The notes under the pieces are model-generated. The model had not been told where the DNA came from. It saw nothing but the letters and a program-made list of their open reading frames with translations, and searched no databases. From Flavobacteriaceae bacterium (GTDB lineage Bacteria; Bacteroidota; Bacteroidia; UKL13-3): a stretch of 57,106 nucleotides of DNA. Location of the stretch: assembly GCA_009693575.1 (NCBI GenBank), contig SHWZ01000011.1:1-57106 (forward strand). The letters run 5' to 3'. Each line of letters begins with the position of its first letter. The stretch's first letter is position 1. Of the stretch, positions 34,401 through 42,779 are shown in pieces. Made by a program: the position numbers and the translations under genes.

Positions 34401-37003
34401 AAGGATTTACAGGTAGTAACCTCATTGGCCCATTTACTGCCACTAGTGGTAAAATCTTTCTAGAATGGAGGTCAAATAATCAAGGAGGAAAAGGTTGGGA
34501 AGCCAATTGGACTTCAACCCCTGGGAATGTTACTTCACCATCATCTGCCTTCACTGCTAACAAGTCAGGTTGGGTAGGTGGAATTCACAATTTTGATGTA
34601 AAGAATTACGACCCAAATTCTACTTATGAATGGACAGACTGCCAAGGAAATAATTATGGATATGGACCTAACCTTCAATATCCTTTCCAAGCTGGAGGCC
34701 AATACACGGTTTGCCTTACTGCTACTAACTGTGCTGGCAGCACCACCACCACTGATACAATAACCATTCAGGCTCCAAACGCAGCACCTACTGCCGACTT
34801 CAAGGCAAATGTGTCAAGCAATACCAGCTTATGCAATGTTGCTGTGAGCAGCGTAATCAATATTCAGTACGGCGATACTGTGCAACTTCTTGATTTGAGT
34901 AATCAAGGAGCCAACCAATGGAGTTGGGATGCGACACCAAGTGCTAATGTAACATGGATTGATGCACCTTCCGATCAGAATCCACGTGTTACATTTACTA
35001 AGTCAGGATACTATAGCGTCACACTTGATGCCACCAATGGAATAGGTACTGGAAGCAATACCAAGAATAATTTTATTAAAGTATTACCACCTTATTGTAC
35101 ACCTGCAATTTCGCAAACGGTAAATGATATTAGCATTTCCAGAGTGAAAGTGGGCAGCATTGACAATAACAGTAAGGTCGATCAATTCACCGTTTATAAT
35201 CAATCGGCTTGTATGGACAGGGGAGCTCGTTACCCTTTCTTAGTGTCACGTGCTAGCAACCAAAATCCAATAAACAGGAAAGTGTGGGCTGACTGGAATC
35301 AGGATGGCGACTATACAGATGCAGGTGAACTATTAGCCTCACAGTCTTCAAGCAACTCGCTCAACTGGTTTGATACTCTGAAAGTGCCTGTGAACGCAAC
35401 TTTAGGTGCTACTCGCTTGCGTATAGGTGTGAGCTTTGGTAACAATAGCAATACTGCCTGTGGCCCTAACAATTTTGGTGAGTTTGAAGAGTACAATATC
35501 TTCATCAATGAAGATGTGACACCTCCAATAGTTACCCTGATTGGCAACTCTACTATTACCATAGGCAAATGTGAATCTTATAAAGACTCTTTGGCCAATG
35601 GTTGGGATGCTGTGGATGGTTCTGTAAACTATATATTGGTGAGTAACAATGTTGATACTTCGACTATTGGAACTTACACTATAATCTACACTGCTTATGA
35701 TGCAGCTGGCAACCAAGCCAATAATGTAACTCGTACAGTTTATGTAGTAGCTGACAAGATTGGTCCTGTAATTACGTTGAACGGCAGTTCTCCGATTAGT
35801 ATTGATGTGAATACTTCATACACTGAACCTGGAGCAACAATAGTAGATGCTTGTGATGGGACACTTCCTTCTAGTGCAATCACTCTGACTGGGACAGTAA
35901 ATACAGCTGTGCTTGGCACATACACCATTAGCTATGATGGTATGGATAATGTTGGTAATGCTGCCATCACTGTAACACGTACCGTAATTGTAGGGGTATT
36001 CACTCCTCCAACTATAACGTTGACAGGTACCAACCCACTCACGTGGCCAGTAGGCACCACATTTGTTGATCCAGGAGTTTCACCTTCAAGTTCATATTAT
36101 ACAAGTGGATTAACAGTTAGCAGTAACGCTGCAACAGCTGTAAACACATACGTCCTTGGTACTTATACCATTACCTATTCCTGCACTGATCCATCAGGTA
36201 ACACTGGAACTACTACTCGTACTGTAAATGTAACTGATGCTGTGGCACCTACTATTATATTGATTGGAGGAGAGACACTTACAGTGGAAGCAGCCCCAAG
36301 TGGCAATTGGGTTGATAAAGGTGCCTATTCAGTTGATAATTACTATCCTAGCATCACAGTGATCCCAGCAGGAACGGTTGACCTGAGCGTAATTAGCACC
36401 ATTGCTAATCCATATCAGACTATTAGCTACACTGCTACTGATGGATCGGGCAATACATCAACTAAGACCCGTTATGTAGAAGTGAAGAAAACCACCAAGC
36501 CTGTGCTTACCGTTGTAGGAAATTCTATTATGAAAATCTGCCGCTGGTCAACCTTTACTGATGCCGGTGTTACAATCACCGACAGCTACTATCCATCAGC
36601 TCAGTTGATGCCATTGCTTTCAAAGACTATGTCGGGTATCAATACACAAGGCGAAGGCACTTATGCCATCGGTTATGTGGTTACCGACCCTATGGGCAAC
36701 AGGTCCGATACTGTGTGGCGTGTGGTTACAGTGGCCTATTGTGCCAATGGTATTGCTCAGATTGAAGAAAACAATGTAAAAGTTTATCCTAACCCTTCAA
36801 ATGGCATCTTCAATATTGAAATACAGCCAAACACCTACAACAAAGGTTTTGTGATGAACATGAATGGACAGGTTGTAAAGACCTTCAACATTGTGGCTAA
36901 CAAAATGGAAATGGATTTGAGCACTTTGGCCGATGGCACTTACATATTCAATTTGCAAGGTGAAGCTGGAAGTGTGAAAAAAGTGGTAACACTCACTAAA
37001 TAA
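31448..37003 (+). CDS. giant T9SS adhesin-like protein, paralogue 1 (GEVED, CUB, PKD, DUF5011 repeats)
   Basis: A 1851-residue secreted protein. After a signal peptide (ending GGNADAQ, about 33) come: a GEVED domain (about 100-190, CVWIDWNKNNTFDVGE); a CARDB-like beta region (190-300); a right-handed beta-helix-like region (310-700) with many short Tyr/Asn strands; PKD-like domains (about 730-905); a CUB-like domain (910-1025, FYDDGGKTGNY, FLRIYDG); two more PKD-like domains (1030-1215); a second GEVED (1216-1358, VWADWNQDGDYTDAGE); five DUF5011-type Ig repeats (about 1359-1765, GTYTITYSCTDPSGN); and a T9SS type A sorting domain from VYPNPSNGIFNIEI (about 1779). It is probably displayed at the surface for adhesion or glycan binding; no catalytic residues were recognised. 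Confidence 0.88.
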   Translation: MYQISTKMSKAMSAVFTAVFLLLGAWLGGNADAQYCTPTMSNKCCNIGNKSVTFGANLSYTIANYQQATQYYDEFNTVSACVNAGKKYQMEVTVWPGPYRQAVCVWIDWNKNNTFDVGEIQMDTNSIAPGSTLSDSVLVPSGQSTGEYRMRVMTDYYWYYSNNGQAYNPCQGYYYGDYIDFKLTVVSNSGLDLAMASIIQPTVLAIGNNNQVQFYYRNVSATKIDSFRAGYQFNGGTPFIEKVTTNGGGNALALATCEQDNYSFSQNFAVSTAGNYELKVWVSHANGTQPDDDKKNDTITYQACTSLSGNYTIDGSKASSGSNYTSFADAGKALGQCGVSGPVTFTVAPGTYSESMSIPAINGSSSANTVTFNGVDDSTRVITSSNSYTIRLDGADYIKIKNLGIVNTSTGFSVAMHITKEGDYNYVDSCTIQCNTTGQGIGYGVCSNTSQWTSGDFGEYNTINHTEVIDAYTSFALQGTGQNSLAQENKILNCNGHGARYMGLMCYYQNLPEMIGNKFLCKSYYGAYMYFPSNIIFNRNEVTSTYYGVMGYYMSDGQFNNNMIYGSQYYSVYAYQATNMLMYHNTALNDQATGYGFYINAGNGIDFRNNIIQANGSTGYTLYAGSTGSFNIVESNNYYAPNSSNFAYLGTAYANKASMMAQNGLNNQMYSEQSNFINTTAGTYDLHLSSAVQSLSGDGTTGVTVDIDGDARCTLAPSLGCDESKFPIALPVSNFAIPDTAYIGSPFKALNSSGPNEGKGFEWYLNGSANLFTTSRNTEVTFYTTGLHCMTLKTINCSGSHDTTKCLYIVNPPTKPVAAFIADKNVIEPNDEVIFTDLSSVGPTGWEWTITPGTIGVDWDYTQGAASSSQSPSVQFFTPGSYEICLIANNNQGYDTVCKQSYIDVLAAEFMCQNSSSNLAKAKFYDDGGKTGNYSTGQVCTYLIDPCAKSVTLTFTSFQTINNVGFLRIYDGLNAATGKAYHTGQGFTGSNLIGPFTATSGKIFLEWRSNNQGGKGWEANWTSTPGNVTSPSSAFTANKSGWVGGIHNFDVKNYDPNSTYEWTDCQGNNYGYGPNLQYPFQAGGQYTVCLTATNCAGSTTTTDTITIQAPNAAPTADFKANVSSNTSLCNVAVSSVINIQYGDTVQLLDLSNQGANQWSWDATPSANVTWIDAPSDQNPRVTFTKSGYYSVTLDATNGIGTGSNTKNNFIKVLPPYCTPAISQTVNDISISRVKVGSIDNNSKVDQFTVYNQSACMDRGARYPFLVSRASNQNPINRKVWADWNQDGDYTDAGELLASQSSSNSLNWFDTLKVPVNATLGATRLRIGVSFGNNSNTACGPNNFGEFEEYNIFINEDVTPPIVTLIGNSTITIGKCESYKDSLANGWDAVDGSVNYILVSNNVDTSTIGTYTIIYTAYDAAGNQANNVTRTVYVVADKIGPVITLNGSSPISIDVNTSYTEPGATIVDACDGTLPSSAITLTGTVNTAVLGTYTISYDGMDNVGNAAITVTRTVIVGVFTPPTITLTGTNPLTWPVGTTFVDPGVSPSSSYYTSGLTVSSNAATAVNTYVLGTYTITYSCTDPSGNTGTTTRTVNVTDAVAPTIILIGGETLTVEAAPSGNWVDKGAYSVDNYYPSITVIPAGTVDLSVISTIANPYQTISYTATDGSGNTSTKTRYVEVKKTTKPVLTVVGNSIMKICRWSTFTDAGVTITDSYYPSAQLMPLLSKTMSGINTQGEGTYAIGYVVTDPMGNRSDTVWRVVTVAYCANGIAQIEENNVKVYPNPSNGIFNIEIQPNTYNKGFVMNMNGQVVKTFNIVANKMEMDLSTLADGTYIFNLQGEAGSVKKVVTLTK

Positions 37004-37015
37004 AAATCATTCAAT

Positions 37016-37048
37016 AAACAGGGGAGAAACCTTCTCCCCTGTTTATTT
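37016..37048 (+). terminator. terminator between the tandem giant genes
   Basis: A perfect 13-bp stem, AAACAGGGGAGAA (37016-37028) with TTCTCCCCTGTTT (37032-37044), around a 3-nt ACC centre (the inner pairs must open to form the loop), followed by ATTTT. It ends the first giant gene, so the second has its own promoter. Confidence 0.85.
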
Positions 37049-37084
37049 TAACAAATAAAAAATAACAACAACCAACATAATAAA

Positions 37085-40000
37085 ATGTTCAACAACTCTA
37101 CCTTTATTTGCAAAGCAAAAACTAGCCTATTACTAGCTTGTTTTATGCTTGCAGGTGTTTGGCTCGGCGGCAACGCTTCAGCTCAGCACTGTACACCAAC
37201 CATGCAAAGCAAATGCTGCAACATGGGAAACAAAAATGTTACTTTTGGTAACAGCATCAACTATACGATAGCGAGTTACAATACTTCTAAAGTGTATTAT
37301 GATGAATATAGCAACGTAAGTGCATGTGTGACTGCTGGAAGCCAACAGCCAATGGCGGTAACTGTGCAAAGTGGAAACTATCCACAAGCTGTTTGCGTGT
37401 GGATAGACTGGAACACCAACAACACGTTTGATGCTGGTGAAATTCAAATGGATACTACCTCCATACCTCAGGGTTCTACATTCTCCGACACCATTGATAT
37501 TCCTAGTGGCCAATCAAGCGGAAACTACCGCATGCGTGTATTGGTGGATTACTACTACTACTATACTAACCAAAATCAATCCTTCAACCCTTGCCAAGGA
37601 TACTACTATGGTGACTTTGTTGACTTCAAGATTACTGTAGTGGGCACTAGCGGACTGGATGTTGGCCTTGACAAAGTATTGCAGCCTTCTGTACTGACTA
37701 TTGGAAACAATAATACCGTTCAGATTGGCTATAAAAACCTTGCGGGCACTACTATTGATTCGTTAAGGGCTGGATACTCGTTCAACGGTGGAAGCCCGGT
37801 GATAGAGAAAATAACCAAGAATGCTGTGGGTAACACGTTGGCTTTGCCTACATGCGAAAAGGAAAGCTACACTTTCAACCAAAAGATAACTATTGCTAAT
37901 GCAGGCAATTATACCTTAAAAGTGTGGGTTAGTCATCCAAACGGCACAGCCCCTGATGACAATAAGAATAACGACACATTAGTTGTAACAGCTTGCACGG
38001 CTCTTAGTGGCACTTATACCATTGATGGAAGTAGTGGATCTTCAGGTACCAACTATACCAATTTTACTGATGCTGTAAAGGCATTGAACCAGTGTGGTAT
38101 AGCGGGGCCAGTGACATTTAATGTTGCAACGGCCACCTATACCGAGAAGGTGTCTATAGGTTCGATTAGCGGTTCTTCGGCAACCAATACTATCACATTC
38201 AAGGGTAAAGATTCAACATGTGAGTTGACCAATTCAACAGGTACAACCTTCGTACTTGACGGAGCTGACTATGTGAATGTTCGTAATATGATGATAACCA
38301 GTTCAGCCACCACTAATGGCGGGGCTGTAAAACTAACTAACCATGCCGACCACAACTTGTTCGACAGTGTATGGATGGTAGCATCTAGCACCAATTACCC
38401 AGTAGTATGTTTTGGTGTAATGGGTGATAACTACTATACCACTGGTGAGTATGGCGACTACAACACTGTATCGAACTCATACCTCGAAGGTGGTTATATT
38501 AATTGCATCTTTAATGGTGATTACAATAAAAAAGCAGTTGGCAACAAGGTTGCTAACTCTACAATTTACAAATGTGCACAGTACTTGATGTTCAACCAAT
38601 ATCAAGATAGTTTTCAAATAATAGATAACATTATTGATGCTAGTACTGCTCAATGGTCTTATTGTATTTATTTGGCTGTTTGTACTGAAGTAGACCTAAT
38701 GCGTAACCAAATAACCGCTAGCTACATGGGGGTTTATGCTTATAACAACGATTACCTTGATATTGTAAACAATAGCCTAGTAAGCAGTGGCTACTATGGC
38801 TTTTACAATTACTACAATGACAATGTAAATGTTTGGCACAATAGTATCCTAAATACCAATTCCGGTGTTGGTGCATATGCTTGGTATCAGTATCAAGGCA
38901 CAGCTCATGATGTGAGAAACAATATTTTTGTAGTTGATGGTACGATATCCTACGCTTTCTATAGCCAAAATGCTGCTCCATTCACGGTAATGGAAGCAAA
39001 TATCTACAGTGCCTTGAATTCGACTAATTATGTATACATGGCCACTGCCTTTGCTAATAAAGCGGCATTAAAAGGTGCGAACAGCTTGAACAATATAATG
39101 TATGATCAATTCCCTAATTGGGTTTCATCGTCAGCTCCTCATAACTTACACCTCACTACTGCCGTGCAGGCTTTGAGTGGTGATGGAACTACTGGAGTAA
39201 CTGATGACGTGGACGGAGATGCTCGTTGCACATTTGCTCCATCTATCGGTTCAGACGAAAGTAAGTTTCCGCTATCTTCTCCCGTTTCAAACTTTACTAT
39301 TCCTGATACTGCCTATTTGAATAGCCCTTTCAACTGCCTTAACTCAGCAGGAGCTAACGATGGAAAAGCATTCGATTGGTTTTTGGATGGTTCAGCTGTT
39401 TCATATAGCACCAACCGCAATATTGTTGTATCCTTTGCGAGCACTGGAGTTCATTGTGTGAAATTGGAAACTAGAAACTGCACGGCTACGCACGATACTA
39501 CCAAATGTGTATTCATCACAACTCCCCCTACTCACCCAGCTGCCGACTTTATAGCTGACAAAAATACCGTTGAACCTAGCGATGAAGTAAGTTTTACAGA
39601 CCTAAGCACAGTAGGCCCTACTACTTGGGATTGGACTATCACTCCTGGAACTTTAGGAGTGGAATGGGATTACACTCAAGGTACATCTAGCAGCAGCCAG
39701 AACCCTTTTGTGACATTCTATACCCCTGGCAAATATGACATCTGCTTGGTATCAAGCAACAGCCAAGGTTCTGATACAGTTTGTAAATCAACATACATAG
39801 AAGTTTTGTCAATTGACATGATGTGTCAAAATGCGGTAAGTTACTCTCCTAAGAATAATTTCTATGATGATGGTGGCAAAGGTGGAAATTATGCATTGAA
39901 TCAAACTTGTACCTTCTTGATTGATCCATGTGCATCTACTGTAACCTTGGACTTCACTAAGTTTCAAATTACTAATAATGTAGCATTCTTAAGAATATTT

Positions 40001-42673
40001 GATGGTACGAGTAACAAAGGCAAAGCTTTCCATAGCGGAAACGGATTTACTGGAACAAGTTCCATTGGACCATTCACCGCTCTTAGTGGCAAAATATACA
40101 TGGAATGGAAATCAGGCGGCTGGGGTGCTCAGTCAGGATGGGAGGCCCAATGGACTTCTACACCTGGTAATATGAGTGCACCTTCATCAGCATTCCTTAC
40201 CAACAAAACAGGTTGGGTTGGTGGAAACCATTCATTTTCTGCCAAGAATTATGACCCTAACACAACCTATGAGTGGACTGATTGCCAAGGCAACAGCTAC
40301 GGATCTGGTCCTAGTTTCGGTTATTCTTTCCAAGCAAATGGCCAATATACAGTATGCTTAACAGCTACCAATTGTGCTGGAACAACTACTACTACTGATA
40401 CTGTGGTTGTATATGCTCCAACCGCTGCTCCAACCGCCAACTTTATGGCTAACGTGTCAAGTAACACTAACCAGTGCAATGTAGCTGCTGCAAATACTAT
40501 CAACATTCAATTTGGCGATACTGTGCAATTACTTGACTTGAGTAACCAAGGTGCTAGTTCATGGGCATGGGATGCTACCCCAAGTGGCAATGTGGTTTGG
40601 ATTGATGCTGTAACCGACCAAAATCCTCGTGTTACATTTAACAAGCTAGGCACATACACTGTGATGCTTGATGCCACCAACGGCATTGGAACAGGAAGCA
40701 TAACGAAGACTAATTTTATACGTGTGTTAGCTCCTTATTGTACTCCTGCAATCTCGCAAACCGTTAGTGATATCGGAATTACCAGAGTGAAAGTTGCCAC
40801 TATTGACAATGCCACCAGCGTAAATCTAGCCGATGGTTTTACAAATTATAGCCGTAGCTTCTCATCGTGTGTTGATAGGGGTGCTAAATACCCAATCACC
40901 GTTGAACGTAGCTCGAACCAAAACCCTATCAACAGAAAAGTTTGGGTTGACTGGAATCAAGATGGCGACTACACTGATGCTGGTGAAACTGTAGCTTCGC
41001 AAGCCTCTACCATGGGCCTTAGCTGGACAGATACTTTGAAAGTGCCTGCCACTGCTACACTTGGAGCTACCCGCATTCGTGTAGGTGTTAGCTTTGGAGG
41101 AAATAGCAATATCTCATGTGGCCCTAATAACTTTGGTGAGTTTGAAGAGTATGGCCTGTTTATTACCGAGGACCTTACCCCTCCAGTTATTACACTTCTT
41201 GGCAAATCAACTGTTTCAATTGAACAGTGCCAAACATATACCGAAGCCGGTGCAACCGCTTTTGATGCCGTTGACGGTGTTGTTTCAGCTACCCTATCTT
41301 CAAACACAGTGAACATGGCTGTTTTGGGTACTTATTATGTAACCTATATCGCAGTTGACGCAGCAGGAAATCAGGCTGTACCTGCTATCAGGACAGTAAT
41401 CGTTACTGCTGACAACATTGGCCCTGTGATTACCCTGAACGGCAGCAACCCAATGAATGTAGATGTGAACACAAGCTACACCGAGCCAGGTGCTTCTGCT
41501 GTTGATGCATGTAGTGGTCAATTGCCAGCTTCTTCACTTACAATAACAGGAAGTGTGAATACTGCAGTGTTGGGAACTTATACCCTTAACTATGATGCAA
41601 ATGACCCAGCTGGAAATCCAGGTGTAACCGTATCTCGTAAAGTGGTTGTGGGCGTATTCACTCCTCCTACCATTACACTTACTGGTACAAACCCACTCAC
41701 ATGGCCTGTAGGCACTGTCTTTGTTGATCCAGGAGCCTCAGCTTCTAGCACTTATTATACTGCAGGACTCACCGTAACAAGTGATGCTGCTACTGCTGTG
41801 AATGCTTACTTACTTGGAACTTATACAGTAACATATAGCTGCACCGACCCTTCAGGAAATACTGGAACTACAACCCGTACCGTGAATGTAACTGATGCAG
41901 TTCCTCCTACCATCAACGTGATTGGCGGAGAAACCCTGACAGTAGAAGCAAAAGCCAGTGGAACTTGGACTGACCTTGGTGCCTATGCAGCTGACAACTA
42001 CTACCCAAGCATCTCAGTAACCCCAAGTGGAAGTGTTGACCTAAGTGTACTTAGCACCGTAGCCAACCCTTACCAAATGATTACCTACACTGCTACGGAT
42101 GGTTCTGGTAACACAACCACCAAAACTCGCTACGTTGAAGTGAAGAAGACCACCAAGCCTGTGATTAACCTTACTAGTACTAAAGTGGTTCACACTCTTC
42201 GTTGGAGGACTTACACCGATGCAGGTGCAAGCACTACAGATACTTACTATCCTTCAGTACAGTTGAACTCTCTTCTGACAAAAACTAACAATGTTGACGT
42301 TCAGAATCCAGGAGTATACACTTATGTGTACCACTTGACAGACCCATCAGGTAACACCGCTGATGACGCAACCCGTATTGTTATTGTTGACGAAAACGTA
42401 GGTATCTCAGGAGTAGACTTGGAGAAAGACGTAACCTTGTTCCCTAACCCAACTACAGGAGTTTTCAATATCACTATGTCTGCCGATGCAAAAGACATTA
42501 GCATAAAAGTGATGAATGCTCTTGGTCAAACCGTGAAAGTGGTTGAAGCCAACAAGGTGAACGGAACAAACTTCTCAGTTGATATGACAGGACACGCAAG
42601 CGGCATGTACTTCGTAGCCATCACCAATGGCGACAATATTACCGTGAAGAAGCTGAAACTGCTCGGAAACTGA
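37085..42673 (+). CDS. giant T9SS adhesin-like protein, paralogue 2
   Basis: An 1862-residue tandem paralogue of the preceding gene with the same domain order: signal peptide (ending GGNASAQ), GEVED (CVWIDWNTNNTFDAGE), CARDB-like, beta-helix-like, PKD-like, CUB-like (FYDDGGKGGNY), PKD-like, second GEVED (VWVDWNQDGDYTDAGE), five DUF5011 repeats, and a T9SS sorting domain from LFPNPTTGVFNITM. The DUF5011 and second GEVED regions are nearly identical in protein to paralogue 1, whereas the sorting domain and the beta-helix differ clearly. A separate A/T-rich leader and terminators on both sides suggest independent transcription. The same surface adhesion role is inferred. Confidence 0.88.
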   Translation: MFNNSTFICKAKTSLLLACFMLAGVWLGGNASAQHCTPTMQSKCCNMGNKNVTFGNSINYTIASYNTSKVYYDEYSNVSACVTAGSQQPMAVTVQSGNYPQAVCVWIDWNTNNTFDAGEIQMDTTSIPQGSTFSDTIDIPSGQSSGNYRMRVLVDYYYYYTNQNQSFNPCQGYYYGDFVDFKITVVGTSGLDVGLDKVLQPSVLTIGNNNTVQIGYKNLAGTTIDSLRAGYSFNGGSPVIEKITKNAVGNTLALPTCEKESYTFNQKITIANAGNYTLKVWVSHPNGTAPDDNKNNDTLVVTACTALSGTYTIDGSSGSSGTNYTNFTDAVKALNQCGIAGPVTFNVATATYTEKVSIGSISGSSATNTITFKGKDSTCELTNSTGTTFVLDGADYVNVRNMMITSSATTNGGAVKLTNHADHNLFDSVWMVASSTNYPVVCFGVMGDNYYTTGEYGDYNTVSNSYLEGGYINCIFNGDYNKKAVGNKVANSTIYKCAQYLMFNQYQDSFQIIDNIIDASTAQWSYCIYLAVCTEVDLMRNQITASYMGVYAYNNDYLDIVNNSLVSSGYYGFYNYYNDNVNVWHNSILNTNSGVGAYAWYQYQGTAHDVRNNIFVVDGTISYAFYSQNAAPFTVMEANIYSALNSTNYVYMATAFANKAALKGANSLNNIMYDQFPNWVSSSAPHNLHLTTAVQALSGDGTTGVTDDVDGDARCTFAPSIGSDESKFPLSSPVSNFTIPDTAYLNSPFNCLNSAGANDGKAFDWFLDGSAVSYSTNRNIVVSFASTGVHCVKLETRNCTATHDTTKCVFITTPPTHPAADFIADKNTVEPSDEVSFTDLSTVGPTTWDWTITPGTLGVEWDYTQGTSSSSQNPFVTFYTPGKYDICLVSSNSQGSDTVCKSTYIEVLSIDMMCQNAVSYSPKNNFYDDGGKGGNYALNQTCTFLIDPCASTVTLDFTKFQITNNVAFLRIFDGTSNKGKAFHSGNGFTGTSSIGPFTALSGKIYMEWKSGGWGAQSGWEAQWTSTPGNMSAPSSAFLTNKTGWVGGNHSFSAKNYDPNTTYEWTDCQGNSYGSGPSFGYSFQANGQYTVCLTATNCAGTTTTTDTVVVYAPTAAPTANFMANVSSNTNQCNVAAANTINIQFGDTVQLLDLSNQGASSWAWDATPSGNVVWIDAVTDQNPRVTFNKLGTYTVMLDATNGIGTGSITKTNFIRVLAPYCTPAISQTVSDIGITRVKVATIDNATSVNLADGFTNYSRSFSSCVDRGAKYPITVERSSNQNPINRKVWVDWNQDGDYTDAGETVASQASTMGLSWTDTLKVPATATLGATRIRVGVSFGGNSNISCGPNNFGEFEEYGLFITEDLTPPVITLLGKSTVSIEQCQTYTEAGATAFDAVDGVVSATLSSNTVNMAVLGTYYVTYIAVDAAGNQAVPAIRTVIVTADNIGPVITLNGSNPMNVDVNTSYTEPGASAVDACSGQLPASSLTITGSVNTAVLGTYTLNYDANDPAGNPGVTVSRKVVVGVFTPPTITLTGTNPLTWPVGTVFVDPGASASSTYYTAGLTVTSDAATAVNAYLLGTYTVTYSCTDPSGNTGTTTRTVNVTDAVPPTINVIGGETLTVEAKASGTWTDLGAYAADNYYPSISVTPSGSVDLSVLSTVANPYQMITYTATDGSGNTTTKTRYVEVKKTTKPVINLTSTKVVHTLRWRTYTDAGASTTDTYYPSVQLNSLLTKTNNVDVQNPGVYTYVYHLTDPSGNTADDATRIVIVDENVGISGVDLEKDVTLFPNPTTGVFNITMSADAKDISIKVMNALGQTVKVVEANKVNGTNFSVDMTGHASGMYFVAITNGDNITVKKLKLLGN

Positions 42674-42696
42674 TAGCATTAAAGTTAACTAGAATG

Positions 42697-42732
42697 AAGA
42701 GGCCGCCCTACAAAGGGCGGCCTCTTTTGTTT
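42697..42732 (+). terminator. terminator after the second giant gene
   Basis: A perfect 12-bp GC-rich stem (AAGAGGCCGCCC, 42697-42708, with 42715-42726), TACAAA loop, followed by TTGTTT. Confidence 0.9.
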
Positions 42733-42747
42733 GAGGGCATTTTTGTA

Positions 42748-42775
42748 TTGGGACGGGTCAATCTCTTTATCTTCG
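42748..42775 (+). promoter_or_regulatory. candidate promoter of the permease gene
   Basis: TTG (42748-42750), a 17-bp spacer, and TATCTTCG (42768-42775, one mismatch to TAnnTTTG) end 4 bp before the ATG, giving an essentially leaderless transcript. Confidence 0.45.
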
Positions 42776-42779
42776 CCGC

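Noticed and set aside
31448-42673. Misassembled duplication as the cause of the tandem giant genes
   Set aside because: The two copies differ at many synonymous sites and in whole domains and have different terminators, so they are real separate genes.
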